Of a stretch of DNA of 64,000 bases, positions 29,504 through 42,748 are shown piece by piece. Within the stretch, counting starts at the first letter, position 1; each line of letters starts with the position of its first letter. The position numbers and the translations under genes were made by a program. The notes below the pieces were generated by a model that did not search any database, was not told the DNA's origin, and saw nothing but the letters and a program-made list of their open reading frames with translations. Source of the stretch: Sanguinoderma infundibulare (Eukaryota; Basidiomycota; Agaricomycetes; Polyporales; Polyporaceae); contig JAVLRN010000011.1 of assembly GCA_032821775.1 (NCBI GenBank), positions 2,418,001 through 2,482,000 on the forward strand, written 5' to 3'.

Positions 29504-30843
29504 TCAGTATACCCCGGGCACCAACCTCCACCTGACACGGGCCGCCCACTCCTCCCATCGCGTCCCGAACACGCGATGCAGCTCCCGGTCCTCGGTCACG
29601 ACCCGCGTGTTAGTGCACTTGAGCGCATAAACCACCTTGATCACCCAAAACACCACAAACACCCACGCGAGCACTGCCCCGACCGCGCCCACCGCGCACA
29701 GTCCCTCTCCCTCTCCCCGCGGGTCTCCGCCCACCGCCGCCCACAGTTCAAGACCAAAGTCGACTTCGTTCGCCATCGCAAACGCCATGTCCGCCGCCAT
29801 CCTGCCAAGCGCGCACATGCTGGGCCGTAGCCATGCCTCGTGCAGCCACGCGTGGGGCGCGAGCATGACCGCGCTCGAGCCAAGCAAGGTGGCGTACACG
29901 CCCGTGTAGCTCGGATGCCGGACGTGCGCGTATGGGCCGTCGGTGATGAGCGTGTGCGTCGGGGAGATGGTGAGTTCGAACGTGAAGAGCGCGCCCAGCG
30001 CGCGGAAGCAGGCCAGCCGGAGCCACCCGCCGAATATTGCTAGCGCCGCGCCGAGCAGTAGGAGGGCTGACGGGCGCGCGACGGACGCGAGTGCTTGCGC
30101 TTGTGGCAGTGATGATGACGACGGGAGGAGGGCGGACGCGAGGGGCCGCGTGAATGGCGAGGGGAACGCGAGGTGGAGGGTGACGAGCGCGTCGGCGAGG
30201 ACGAAGACCCATGTCATCATCTGTACCGCGCAGAGAACACGCGAAAGAAGAGAAGAGTCAGCGTCACCGACACGCGTCAAGATACGGGGAGAATCAGGGC
30301 AGGTTCTCGCTTCGGGAACGCTGGCGGACGCGACGGATGCGCTTCGCGCACCATAGTCGAAGGGTGGGAGCAGAGCGATCTGCCGGCAAGCAGCCACGGG
30401 ACGCAAGATGCGACGCGGGGTCAAATCATGACGCGACGGCAGTGGAGGCAATAGGCCGGCATCGCGCTAGAACGCCTGGAGGAGCAAAGCACACTGAATT
30501 GAACACTAACCTTGGTGCAAAACGTGACATGGCGGATCGCGCGCTCGAACAGCGTCCTGTTGTCGATGCACGTCTTGGGAGCCGGAGGTGGGTTCGGGGG
30601 CGACAAGGCGAGGTGGACAGCGTACCCTGTTGCAAGCAGCGCCGCGATCTTGGCGATAGCGGGCGCCGGGTCCGCGGGGGTGAGGGAGAGAGCTCGGGAT
30701 CCGTCGTCGAATGCGGCGCACATGGCAGCGAGCGTTGTCAGGACGCAGAGTGCGGCGACGGTGTGCGTCTTGCTGGTTGAAGAGGACGTCGGTGAGACGG
30801 CCGTGGTGGTAGATCTCGGACGGGTTGGCGACTGCGAGGGCAA
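29504..30843 (-). CDS. Isoprenylcysteine/phospholipid methyltransferase-like membrane protein
   Basis: Integral membrane methyltransferase of the ICMT/PEMT superfamily. A first exon at 30843-30511 (MPSQSPTRPRS...CTK) carries a signal-anchor-like hydrophobic stretch and joins, probably after 30221, to MMTWVFVLADALVTLHL. The signature is ITDGPYAHVRHPSYTGVY (near 29910-29960), matching the G-P-Y-x-x-V-R-H-P-x-Y-x-G cofactor motif. The C-terminus has TEDRELHRVFGTRWEEWAAR, also typical (E-x-x-L...F-G-x-x-W). Several membrane helices lie between. The roughly 290 bp gap between the two exons is long for this genome and may hide another small exon. It could methylate prenylated peptides or a lipid. 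The true Ste14 orthologue cannot be distinguished from paralogues by eye. Confidence 0.8.
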
Positions 30844-33800
30844 GTTACGTAGAGTCCAGGTAGGTCAAGCGAGCCGCGACGTGCAGGACAGGAACGGCGG
30901 GGGCAGTGAGCGGCAAGGGGCAAGGACAGGGCGAGCGGGATGGAATTCGAGGGGGGTGGCAGTAGGCGAAGATACGGTGCGCACTTTGGGAAGTATATAT
31001 CCACCGGAGAGAAGCCGCGCGGTGTGAGAGAGGACGGGAGGGGAATACGGGGACGAAAGGAGGAAGGAAGACAGTCTCAGACCGGGTTCTCGTGTGCGGC
31101 CTGCAATCGTGGTCCGTGGAAACTGAGCTTCTCGCCAAGAAGGACGTCACCGCGGGCGGCAGAGGCTCGCCCTCAGGCTCTGCGCTCGGGAGATCAGGGT
31201 CCGAGGAGCTCGCGTGGTGGGCGCACGCTGTCTGGCAGCGGCGAAGTGTGGAAGAGGTCGCGAAGGCAGGGGGAAGAGGCGAGGCCAATTGGGCAAGGGC
31301 GGGGTATCAAATAGGCATTTACCAGCTGGAAGACCCGACAGACGCACGCCCGTACGGAGCGATATGCCAGCGGCAGACGGCAATGGGGGCACGCTAATAT
31401 GCCATTATTGCTTATGGCCTGTTGGACGTCTCTGTCTGCATCGTGGCCGCCCCCGTCGGGAAGCGTATCGAGGGTTACTATTCATCAGCACAGCGGGAGA
31501 TGCCCTCGCCTGGCGAATATCGAGACAGGCGTGCGAGGGCGGCAGAAGCGAGAGGCAGGGCGAGACAGAGGCCGTCGCGCGAGCCGAAGTCGAGGCAACA
31601 AAGGAAAGGAAAGAGACGCGTAGAGTCAGATCGCCCTCAGATCGCCCCCCCCCGGCTGCCGCCGCAATGCTGATTTGATCAATCGACTCGCTCGACCCCA
31701 CACTCTCGCCGTCCACCCAACCTCGTCCTGCCCCCGCGCAACGACTTGCCCTCGCCTCGCTCTGCGCTCCCCGCAACGCGAAGGCGACTGGAACGCCACC
31801 AGCCACACCCGACGTCGATATGTTCCCGACTCAGCGAAACGCTCGTCTGGATCTTCCCGAATCCCACTGTCCCTGCATCCACCATCTCTGACATGGGGTC
31901 TCCGGCCTGGAATTGGAAGAACCCCTTCCACTGTCCTCCCCTTACAATCCACCCCAAAGCAAGACCCAGGCCCGCGCCTCGTCAGCTTCCTTACTCTCCT
32001 CCCACAGTCATTTTCGGCCTCCTTGTCCGGATTGGCTCCCACCCTCTACCATCACGTCCACCGGGTAAGCGAACATAGCTCCCTTCCAACACCTTCACAT
32101 AAGTCATCTGCCCGGTGACTTCTCTTTCGCCTTCGCCTTCTGTTTTTCTGCGTCGCGCGACCCTGGCCTTCGGGTGCCCGCGTCATCCCGGTCAATTTTC
32201 CATGTCGCCCAGCTTCTGCCAGTTGCCGGCCTCCGGGCGCGCTCGCGAACTTAAAATAAATTCGCTCCCGGTGTTGGCGTGACGTCGGTCATCACAGTGC
32301 CTCCTTGCGTCCACTGTCTCGGTCTGCACCGCGGTGTTAGCGTTAGTTGCCGGCGACGAATGAGATGAACAAGTAATCGAATTTTGGATGCTTACAGTAT
32401 CTGGATTATGACCATCGCCCGCTCCGATCGCAGTGAGACTGATTAATGCCATTAGCACCACTTGGCGCGCGGTTGCAGTGCACACAACATACGCACACAC
32501 TCCTCCGGCGATCAGAGCGAATGCACAGGTTCGCAAAGATCCCGTATGTCATTCGCCGGAGCGGTGGGGCATCGCCGCCGCTCGACGTCCACGTGTCCAC
32601 GCGCTCTCTTCGTGCAGTCATTTCCGTGCACGCCGTCGTCGTCTGGCGTCCGCCTAGCGGCATACCTAACGAGCGCGATTCAAGTCCATTTGCGAGAGTG
32701 CGCGAGGTCCATCCCAGCTAGGACCGTTGGGGAATGAGTCATGCAGGGCGCCGCCATGTAAATGCCGGCAAGGAAGCCCTAGACGGGTCTCGGTGAGCCA
32801 GTTATTCGACTACCTCATCATCCGTAGAGATCGCGTTGTCCACAGATGAATGTAACTTACAGATATTCCTGTACGTCTCCTTCCCTTCGCGAACACTTGG
32901 TGGATGCCTTAGGCCCCATTAGTAGTGGGCCACAGCGGCTTCCAACCGCCCATGCGACAGGCACCCTGTAATTGGTATCAGCTTCTGCCGAGATGAAAAG
33001 ATGAGGAACGAAACGCAACCGCCCACGAACCAGTGCTCTAACCGTAGGGCGTCCCGGCCAACTGATGCGAAGCCGCTGGATCCTGGCAGGACAGGGGCAC
33101 GGCTAGTTGACTGGCGTCACTCGAAGCCTTCGCGTTGCGTGGAAGATGGCAGGCGTGGGTCGAGGCCGGTTTCTATCCGCTACGGAAGCGAGTGGCGCAG
33201 GGATAGGGTCCTCCAGCGTCAACGTTGGACGACCGGACAGCGTTCTTCCCGCGAAAAGAATCCGCGAAGGACAGCGTAAGTGAAAGGTCGACGATTACCC
33301 CCGATTCTGGCTCACCGGGTGCTCGAGAGTTCCTTAATGATTAACCCGGCGCCCGGAAGGACCTCACACGACTGCGAACATAGCCCAAGGATCCGTGTGG
33401 GGAGTGGCATAAAATGCGACCTGATCACAGGGCATCATTAGTTGAAGTCGGAAACTTGAGACAGCCGGAACACAGCGGCTATTCAGAGATGCAATGGACG
33501 CTGGTCGTCGTATTAATTGACAATAGAACCATGGCCTGCAGAATTCCGAGGACGACGCAAGTAGATGACATACCGGGCAGCTCGGTCGACCTCGGCTTCT
33601 ATCCTGGCTTCGAAGACCTAGGAAGGCGGCGTGAATGAGGACACGCATGCGCGTCGCCCAAACGGCTCGGTCGGCGCAGTGTTCATGACCTTCATATACA
33701 CGGTCATCCCCTCGATCAATGTACTGAGTGGAGGTAGAAAGGTGTCAAGACGTACGGTCTGCCGTCAGGCGCCAGTCCGTTCCGCTCCGAGGTGAACCGA

Positions 33801-36800
33801 TGCCAAGAAATGCCTGTTTTCCAGAGAATTGGACCACAGTCGGAGGAGGACCTAGAAAGCCTATCAGATGAAGTGACTCCCAGCATGTCATAACGTCAAG
33901 CGTTCGTAGACGTAACTCACCGGACCATACAATTCCGGTGACCAATTACGCTCGTACCCGTCATCACCCCCGCGTTTCATCCGCAGATGAAAACTCACTC
34001 GGGGCCGTACGCCAAGGACCTGAAAGAGTGGACGTTAGGTACGGTCTATGCATGCCACGCAAGCGCCGCCAGCATGCAACGAGTCAGAAAAGCCGAGCTG
34101 CGCGCGCAAAGCGGGCGTCGTACCGCAAGCTGGCACGCAGGAAGAAGCCGGTTCATATTCTCGCTGTCGAATGCCCGAGGAAAGAAGCGAGCCTGCACGT
34201 AAGCGTAACTGCATAGCAAGACTTCCAGCGCCGTGGTGTATTGCGGACGTGTGCTCACCTCTATGGCATGCCGACTTCCGTATCGGAAGAGGCTCTGCTC
34301 GGCGCGCCAGAAACCGTGTACACGGCGTGTCCTCGTTGCTAGACTACACGCCCAGTGACTGCGAGAGATGCATTTGGCGAACTGCTGCAAAAGCAAGACA
34401 CTGTCTGCACGACAGGCGAAGCACACGACACAGACAAAGATATCGCCGATAATCATCGAGCGTGGGGTTTGAACGTTGACGGTGCAGGCTAAACTGCGCC
34501 GGAGTATGCAACCCTACAGATGACGTGCAGCAACCTAATCGCACACCGCACGCGGTATGGACGGGCGCCCGGTGCTCAGTTCCGCCCTATTCCTCTCCGC
34601 CGGCTATCTCCCACGTCAGATAACCTCCATCCTTGTGCGCCGCGAGCACTGTAGGGACTCCGCGAGAGCGCTCCGCGTCCTCCTTGAGCATCACGCGGTA
34701 CATAGCGCGAGATCCAGAACGTAGCAACAACACGCCACTGTTCGCATCTTTCGGAACCTTCAAGCGAACCGCCTTCCAAGGATGGGTCGTGTGATTGGCC
34801 GCACCGCGACGCCGCGATGCAGTCGCGCCACTTTACCACAAGGAGAGAATGCGAGAGGATCGCACAAAACCATATCTATTGCGGATCAGGGGTTCATTCA
34901 ACGGCTGCAGCCTCGCAGAGCCGCAGTTGCGATTCGCATGAACACCGAACGGTGATCGAACATGCGTGGATGATACAATGACGTGCACTCTCTGAGGTCA
35001 GTACGGGGAATCCGCATGCGCACATCAAACACACGCATGAGCACTGCCCGCACTACCTCCTCGACAAGGGGGCATGTCAGTGGCACGTACGGAGCCATCG
35101 CTCAGGGCTCGAGGAAAGAATCGCCCGCAAAAGCGATCCTCAATCTCTGATGGATTTCCAACTAACCCTGCCAATTTATCGCCTCGCGCGAGACGTAAAA
35201 ACCTTGACTAATGGCCGGGGTCACAACGACCGTGTGCGCCACAAGGCCATGAGTCCTGCACATTCAGCCCATTAAGGGCACTCGTCCTCTTCCGCGGGTG
35301 TCCGCGCTATTAACACGATGGAAGAAGAGAAGCGGTCCGCCGATGCGTTCACAGAGTGCGGGCGTGCGGATTGTAGAAGGTCTCACAGCGCTGGGTCAGT
35401 GGACATCGCGAGTAGGACTGAGCGCACGAGACCAAATGAAGTCCGGAGAAGAAGCCTTGGGGAAGGAAGCGCTGACACGTACCGGGCCGAGAAGTCTACT
35501 TCGGATGCAAGCAGTCAATCAATGCTGGATGCGGGGTTCGCGTTCTCGAGGGCTGATGTTTCTGTCAGCGGTCCGTCCTGTATCCAATCGTAAGGAGTCT
35601 ATTCTTCAACAACTGAATACGGACCCACAGTGGAGGATATGGAGCACATGTACTCACACGAGTCTACAAATCCACGGCATCCCTCTGGCCACACACAAGA
35701 GGACAACGACGCTCTGGGCAGCGGACCACTGCAAGCGCATCAGAAGCGTGGTGTTCCGGATGCTGTACGCTCCGAAAATTCCATTCATCTTGCCAGGCCT
35801 CGTTCCCGGCGATTTCTGCACCATTCAGACCCTGGCGCTGTTGATGGGCGGATAGAAAAGCCCGCGAGGATCGTCCTGTTATAGCGAACGGCAGGCACGA
35901 TTCCGAAGCGTTCTCGTTGTTTAGAAGGTGTCTTGTGCGCTAACTTTCCCATTATCCGACGGGTGCTGAAACAAGAATAACTCAGGCCTTATCACAAGAA
36001 ATATGAAAGATGGTGACATGTCTACCATCTTAGGGCGCTGCGCGTGGACTCACTGGCTATCGAAGTTCGGTTTAACTGGGCGGTGCATGACGGGAGTGCA
36101 TCCCCCGACGCTAGAAGAGTGGCATGAGGAGACATGACAGGAGACCAGGGTTCTTGAAAAAGGGTACGCACGACAACGCACGACGTATCAGGGTAGCGCG
36201 CGCAACCAAGGGGATTTACTGGGGTGAAGATCTATGCCCGACCATGTCGAGGAACGGTGCCTTTTTTGAAGTTCATCCAGGACCATTGAAGCGATCGAAG
36301 CGAGAAAGCGGAAAGCGGCGCGGGGTTCTGGAGGGCTTCGCAATCGTCGTGGAAGGCTAGGGGTCCTCGCGAGCTGTTACATATTCTATGGGATGCCCCA
36401 GAGACCTGTTAGTTCACGAGCGACGTGCCTGGCAGAAGGGCGTCATCAGCACACCCTACCTCATGCACGTCAAAGGCCGCTGAAATCGGTACAGAAATGG
36501 CTGTTGGAAGCTCAAGGTACATCGCTGCACCGCCCCGCTCGTGATCGCGACCCGAAAATGTCGGTATTCTTGCAATTTCCTGACCGATTAGAAATGTGCC
36601 AGTAATTAGAAAGAGGGACACACACGGCAAGTCAGTTTCCATCCTTGCTTCCCACAGATTATGCATCGCTCGCCGCATATACGTCAACCCTCGAACGTCA
36701 GGCAGTGCTCTCCATGCCCATGTATCATGTCTTCTCGCTCGGATCGAACCTTGCGGTTTGCATTTCAATGACGGAAGCCGGAGGAGGGTCCAATGAGCAG

Positions 36801-37329
36801 CATACAGACACAAAATACAGTTGCGGCATCGTTGCTGACGATTTCGGACTTCCGAATAAGCGGTCATATAGGTGCCTTGAAGGGGATTTGCACGTAGTAC
36901 GACTCACCTCATGGTATCAGAATCAGTATACTGCGCATATATGCACTGTAAAACCATCGTGTAGTTGTTGAAAGTGGACGAGAAGTGGACGATGACGCGT
37001 ATATGGTGGTTGCAATTGAAAGAAGCAGTGTCAAGGCGCTTATCCACTGCCGTTCGGCGGGATCCGGACCCCGATTGTGGCAAACGCCGAAAGTTCTGCA
37101 ATCATGAACTTGGCCCTCAGGCCATCTTTTCATCCCTCTATGAGGTGTCCTCCTCCTTCTCTTCAGTCGTAATACGCTGAGAGAACCATAGAGGTAGTGG
37201 ACCCTCGCATCAATCGCGGAAACTCACCTCGACGTTCTCGGATGACCACGCCGCATGGGCGCATTGTTCGCTGGTGACAGCCTGAGGAACTTGGGCATTT
37301 GCGAGCAGTTTCACAACCATCTCGCATTT
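30844..37329. other. 6.5 kb gene-poor region
   Basis: None of the reading frames here shows a domain, paralogy or credible exon structure. One stretch at 31746-32078 (plus) could be an exon (MGSPAWNWKNPFHCPP...), but nothing supports it further. No terminal repeats or transposase remnants were noticed. Confidence 0.45.
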
Positions 37330-37830
37330 CATACTTATCATCTTGTAGTCAGCTTTATATGAAGAGCTTTGATTCAATACCAAAGCGACAAAGCTCCCCT
37401 CCGTTCGGTATGTGACGTAATTGTTTATATTCGACTGGCTTTCGCTCCCATTTCCATGCTAACATCGGCTGACATTAACCTATTATGTAGTTAATCCACT
37501 CAAGATTATCCGTATAAGTACAAACATAACATATGAGACGTTGTATGTTGATATTTCATCCCCGCTACCGCAGTTATTCGGTGTGGGCCGCCGCGCTATA
37601 CGGAACACAAGTCTAGGCCTTTGCAAGCTTCCCATTTATCCAAATTCCAAAATACGTATGCTTTATCACTTTAAAATGACTCAAATGCACTTCTAACTGA
37701 ACAATGCTATCATTCTGGTGGCAAAAAAGCCCTGTGGGTCCGTGGATGCCATTGTCATGGACGCTGCATGAAAAAGGACGCGTTTTTAGTAAAGGTGACA
37801 GGTTTCAGTTGTCCTGAAACATATTTCTAG
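37330..37830. other. AT-rich interval
   Basis: Visibly richer in A+T than the rest of the window, with no open frame of note. It lies just upstream of the first zinc-finger gene. Could be a regulatory or late-replicating spacer. No specific element seen. Confidence 0.4.
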
Positions 37831-38014
37831 AAACCTCTTGTGCACCGCTTTCTATGGCGCCGACGCGGACAGTTTGGCACTGGTCAAAGCACTCATCCAA
37901 AAGCGATGCCACGAACCGCCTCGTCGGCGATCCATTGTCCCTTTACACCACGGTCAGCTTCAAGGCCAATGGAAATTCCCACCCAGTGCGTGGCGCGCTC
38001 TTGTTGGCCTCTGG

Positions 38015-38021
38015 TTAAAAG
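38015..38021 (+). promoter_or_regulatory. TATA-like box of zinc-finger gene A
   Basis: TTAAAAG lies 124 bp upstream of the start codon at 38145, with pyrimidine-rich leader sequence between. The paralogue at 40334 has a TATAAG at a similar distance. Confidence 0.45.
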
Positions 38022-38144
38022 GGCTGATAACGCGACTCTCCTCTCATCCATCCTCCTTTGCTCTGCACACGTCCTCTCCCGCTTCTCATCCACTTTCACC
38101 TCGGACTCCCCTTCACCTCAACGTCAACTCTTCCTCTTTGCGAC

Positions 38145-39414
38145 ATGTCCTCGTACACCACCTGGAGACCGAGATGGAGCATTAAGAGCAACGACGACCC
38201 CGCGATACACGAGAAAACGTTCGCGTTCTGGGTGTACCGCAAGAGATGTTCAAGATTTCGCCCGCTGAACATGGATCCTCCAGTCACAGCTCTCCAGGAC
38301 TTCGCAATTCGTGAAGCCGTGCGAGGACTTGGAGATGGCGCGTCTATGGTACGCGCATTGGTTGTCAACGGGTTGTACGTGCCATCCTGCCGAGCCAATT
38401 TATTCGCTGAACATTGTCATAAATATTAGTATGGCGGCCCCGGAATGGAAGCCGTTGAACGGAGATCTGCTCGCTTCAGGAGAGCAAGTAGGACCAAGCC
38501 CTCTCGACGCGTTTCGAAGAGCGTTGAACATCTGTCTGGCGACTGCACCTTCGGTGCAAGACATTCCAACACTTCCACTCCTGCCTTGGCACACCTCTCC
38601 CCTCAAACCTCCCCGCTCATCGGCCGCTATCCATATGTCATTGCCACCTAATTGCGTTCTTCCAACCCCCGGCGTGCGTGGGGAGTACGCGCTTGCGTCT
38701 AGTCTGCTCATTGAGCCGCAACCACCATCCTCCCAACCGCCCACCGCACCGCCCACCGCCTCCCGCACACGCTCGAAGAAACGGTCACGCAGCCCATTCC
38801 CCGGTCCTTCCGGCGACGGATCCGACGACGGATCTGCTTTGCAATCCGTTCAGTGTGGAATCGACGGATGCGACGTCTCGCTGACGGGCCCCGACGACGC
38901 GGGCACCTGGCGGTCCCACTACGAGGCGGCTCACGGACTTTCCAAGGAGCTGTGGACGCCTCGAAAGTGTCCTCATGACGAATGCGTCGGCAATCCGGAC
39001 TCGAAATCTATCGACATCTGGCCTTCATATCTGCGGCACGTCAAGACCAAGCACTTCACGCCTCCGGAAGGGGACATCAAGTGTCCGAAGTGCGGGAAGG
39101 ACTTCAGCAGACCGGACGCTCTCATACGCCACATCAGGACGAAAGACCACGAGAAGCCGACCCAGATTTCAAAGGGCAAGGCGAAGGCGAAGGCGACGAA
39201 GTCATCCAGAACCAAGGTCGCTTCAAGCTCGAAGACTGCGACTAATAGGGCTACGGGACCGGCACGCAAGAAGCCTCGGTTGACGCGGCGCGAAAAGGAG
39301 AACGACTATCCTGGATTCGCGGGAGCCAGGTCCTCTCGGGCAGGCTCGTCGAAGGGTGTCAGGCTGGACATGGTGGATGAGGACGACGATGAGGACGACG
39401 ATTACCACCCGTGA
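38145..39414 (+). CDS. C2H2 zinc-finger protein A
   Basis: Exons 38145-38374 and 38430-39414 give 404 residues. The first about 80 residues (EKTFAFWVYRKRC...MVRALVVNG) form a small conserved block shared with gene B. The intron splits a codon just before MAAPEW. Three Cys/His fingers follow: VQCGIDGCDVSL...HYEAAH, KCPHDECVG...YLRHVKTKH and IKCPKCGKDFSRPDALIRHI. A Lys-rich basic tail and an acidic end (DEDDDEDDDY) follow. Likely a nuclear DNA-binding regulator. Targets unknown. A partial inverted copy of its exon 2 start lies at about 51480-51812. Confidence 0.82.
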
Positions 39415-40221
39415 GCGGTTTCTGATGGAGCACATATACCCTTTTGGCATTTATACCCATTCTTATACTCTTAACAAGTATTCGCGATTCGATTCTGTAC
39501 GATTTTGACAGGATTCAGCTATAGGATTCTTGTCAGACATCGCTGGTAAATAGCCCGAGCCCAAGTCCCTCAGTGAGTCGCCTTCAACGAGCCCCCAACT
39601 CTCAAATTCCGAACTCGTGGTGGACGCACCGGAAGCGCGCATGGACAGTATGCGCCGTGGGAATTACTCGCGAGATCGGCTGAGACAGGCCCGCCGTTTG
39701 CCGCTGGCACCAACTTGCTTCGAAGCAGCCGCACTGAATATCCATACACCACCAATGGACGACCACTTTGCGAGGGAATGCACTTGCAGGTGGAAGCTAT
39801 GCCATTCCGAACTCCGGTCACTGCTGTGGGACTTACGATCTGGCATTCAGGGCACGCTGCGCAGTGCGCTCGTAGCTTTAAAGTAAGCATGAGGTGCGCT
39901 TGGTGTTGCCTGTTGACGGACACACCTATTGACTTCGATTCAGAGCTAGGAACCTCGTTAATCCGATGGAAGGAACCGGATCCACCACCACCACCACCAC
40001 CACCACCTTTCTCCGAGCTCATCCTCGATTCTCGGCCACACAGCGAACCACATTTTCTCGGAAAGCGCACTAACGCCCCACAATGCAGATCTTAGGCAAA
40101 GCGATGCTACTTACCCCTTGCCCTGACGTTTCCCCTTTGTTCTTTTGTTCAAAGGATGTAGCTTGATCCACCCGTGTAAATTCTGAAGACTCGGCGCTCC
40201 TCAGCGCTTTTCCGCCGCACT
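39415..40221. other. Spacer between zinc-finger genes A and B
   Basis: Contains no supported gene. It holds a CAC microsatellite (39981-40007) and the promoter of gene B. Confidence 0.5.
39981..40007. repeat. CAC trinucleotide microsatellite
   Basis: About nine CAC/CCA units in tandem in noncoding sequence between the two zinc-finger genes. Confidence 0.9.
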
Positions 40222-40227
40222 TATAAG
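40222..40227 (+). promoter_or_regulatory. TATA box of zinc-finger gene B
   Basis: TATAAG 107-112 bp upstream of the start codon at 40334. Confidence 0.5.
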
Positions 40228-40333
40228 CCACTGAGCACGCCTCAACCACAGCAACTCTTCCTTTCTTCCTACTGCTACATCACTACCACCACCACCCCCT
40301 CCTCATTCTACCCCATCTCAAGCGTTTTCGAAC

Positions 40334-42748
40334 ATGGCTATTTACACCTCCCGGGCGTGTACCACCACGACCACCACAGAAGAAGCCGTCACTGAACACA
40401 CCTTTGCCACGTGGGTGTACTTGGACAAGTGCGATGACTTTCAGGACATATATGGCGGTGACAACATCAAGCTCGTGGTAGACATGCTGGGCAGTGAGAC
40501 GGCATGCATCCGCGCTCTCATCTTGCATGGATAGTGCGTCCCACCTCCTTCCTTCTGTCTTTCGCTCTCTCATCAGCCTCTTCCCAGCATGGCGAACGGA
40601 CAGCGTACAGGGCGAAGGGATCTCGCCAGCGCTGGGGCCAATGGGCTACGAGGACCAACGCCGCTCGAAGCTTTCAAGCAGGCGCTTCGCATTGGTCTCG
40701 CAGCGGCTGAGGAGGTACGTGTGTCGATAGTCAATATGCCGACACGGCCTTGGGAGCGCAACCACCGCTCAATCTTCTGGTATCCCGCCCCCACGCCGCC
40801 CGACCTCCCCGTCTTCATCCCGCGTCCTCAATCTAGTCGGCACTGGACGACCCTGCAACCTTCTGGTGCTCCGATTGAAGGGGATACGAACCTCATCATC
40901 GCCCCGAATGTGATTGCTAAGATGGACCTCGAAGGCTTGCCCACCATGTCAAACTCTGTCGACCCAGTGTGGTCTTGTGCGGACGCCAGGATCCGATACC
41001 TGGGTGGCGCTTATGTCGTCAAACAACGGATTACAGAAACGGCCACGAAGATATTCGTCATAACTGGGATGCCTCAAGCATATCCTCGCGTGCTCTACCA
41101 CCCTCGGCCAGACCCTAGCATGGGCCCGCTGCAAACCATCGCTCATGAAGCTTCCCCGCAGGACGTAAAGGAGACACCGATCCTTCTCATCTGGAGCTGC
41201 GCCCACGGCGATCTCTTCGTACAGGCGCCCCAGAAGGCTCCAACACTTCCGCCGATCAGCTCGCTCAATCTTGGTTGGGCTCAGCCGTCCTCGTCCTCCT
41301 CCCGTGACTCTCGTGTTGGAGCCTCACAGGCCAGCCTGTTTCTTGCGACGCCTCTTCGGGATCAAGACATACCAGGCCGGTCCCAGCACCAGGTTGGCCC
41401 AACATCTGCCTCTGCCGTACGCGCCAACGAGCCTCGACAGCTTCTCTCAGCCCTGCATCCATCGAGTCTCGTAAAGCGATCTGCGTCTGCGTTCTCATCT
41501 GGGCGTCCTCTGCCTCGTCTCAAGCTGCGTCCGGATCCTCCCTCTGCGGTCTCGCGCCAAGTCTTGCCAGCCTCCCAACGTCCAATCGCGGGATTGAACG
41601 AGCGTCGTCTGGCGCTTTCTCATACTCAATCTCTCACTATTCCCTCAGCCGGCCCCAGCACCCTTCAAGTCCCGGCCCCCCAACCACCTCCGTCGCCACT
41701 CAACCAATCCATCTCCACAAAGGGCAAGGGGAAGCGCAGAGAGTCCAAACCGAAACTAAAGCCAACCTCAATCTTCCAATCGCCTCCAACCTTCCGGCTG
41801 CCGACTCCCGGCCCATCCACCATCGGCCCGTCCTTCCCCGCTCCCGGCCCCGTCAAAGCCGAAGCCGACAACGCCGATGCCGATGCCGACGCCGACGCCG
41901 ACGACTGGACGACCCCCTGCGGCTTCCCAAACTGCCACACGACGCTCACGCCCACCACCTGGGAAGACCACTACGAGTCCGCGCACGGGCTCTCCGAACG
42001 CACCTGGCCCCCCAACAGCGACTGCCCGCACGCCGCCTGCGTCGCCGCCCGTGCCGAAGAGGCGGCCGACCCCAAGAGACGCGGACAGGCAAAGTGGACG
42101 TTTGGCTGCTGGCCCACCTACAAGCGGCACCTCAAGCAGGCCCACCTCCCCGGCGGCCGGCGCCTCCCCTGCACCTTCCCCCGCTGCACCGTCACGCTCA
42201 GCCGGGCCGACGCGCTCATCCGTCATGTGAAAAGCGCACACCAGTCGAACTCCCCAGCGGCGCGCAAGCGGGCTGACCGCAAGCCCGCTCCAGCCAGGGC
42301 TTCGGCGATGACGACTAGGAAGAGTGCTAGTAGTGCTGGTCCGAGTTCCAAGGCGGCCGGCAAGAAGAAGGCGGCGCACGTCGCGCGCAGCCCGGTGGCG
42401 AAGACGTCGGCCAAGGAGCGGGTCGCGCGCGCAAAGGCATCGGCGAGGAGGATGTCCGCGCGACGCGTCGCGCGCGGGTCCACACCGGTCGTCTTCGTTT
42501 TGGACACGAAAGGCGGGCACATGGACGTCGTACGGAACAGCGAGCAGAACTGCTGCGCGGATGCAGGCGCGTCGTCTCAAGCGGGTCCCTCCCGAATGCA
42601 GATCGACGGGGACGTGAAAATGGCAGAGGATGGCGATGACGACGACAGCGAGGTCGAGTCCAAGGACCAATTCGAGGACGACGAATTTCCCGAGAGCGAC
42701 GTTATCCCTGACGAAGACATGGGCTCGGACCCCGACTATTATGATTGA
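40334..42748 (+). CDS. C2H2 zinc-finger protein B
   Basis: Exons 40334-40533 and 40588-42748 give 786 residues. The N-terminal block EHTFATWVYLDKC...CIRALILHG and the phase-2 intron before an MA-starting segment match gene A, so the two are tandem duplicates. A Pro/Ser-rich central region of about 400 residues is unique to B. Three fingers follow: TPCGFPNCHTTL...HYESAH, DCPHAACVA...YKRHLKQAH and LPCTFPRCTVTLSRADALIR. Then come an Ala/Lys/Arg-rich basic region and an acidic C-terminus. A short NADADADA run precedes the first finger. Probably a nuclear regulator of the same kind as A. Confidence 0.82.

Noticed and set aside
31746..32078. Possible exon (MGSPAWNWKNPF...)
   Set aside because: Looks slightly protein-like, but no partner exons or homology support a gene.
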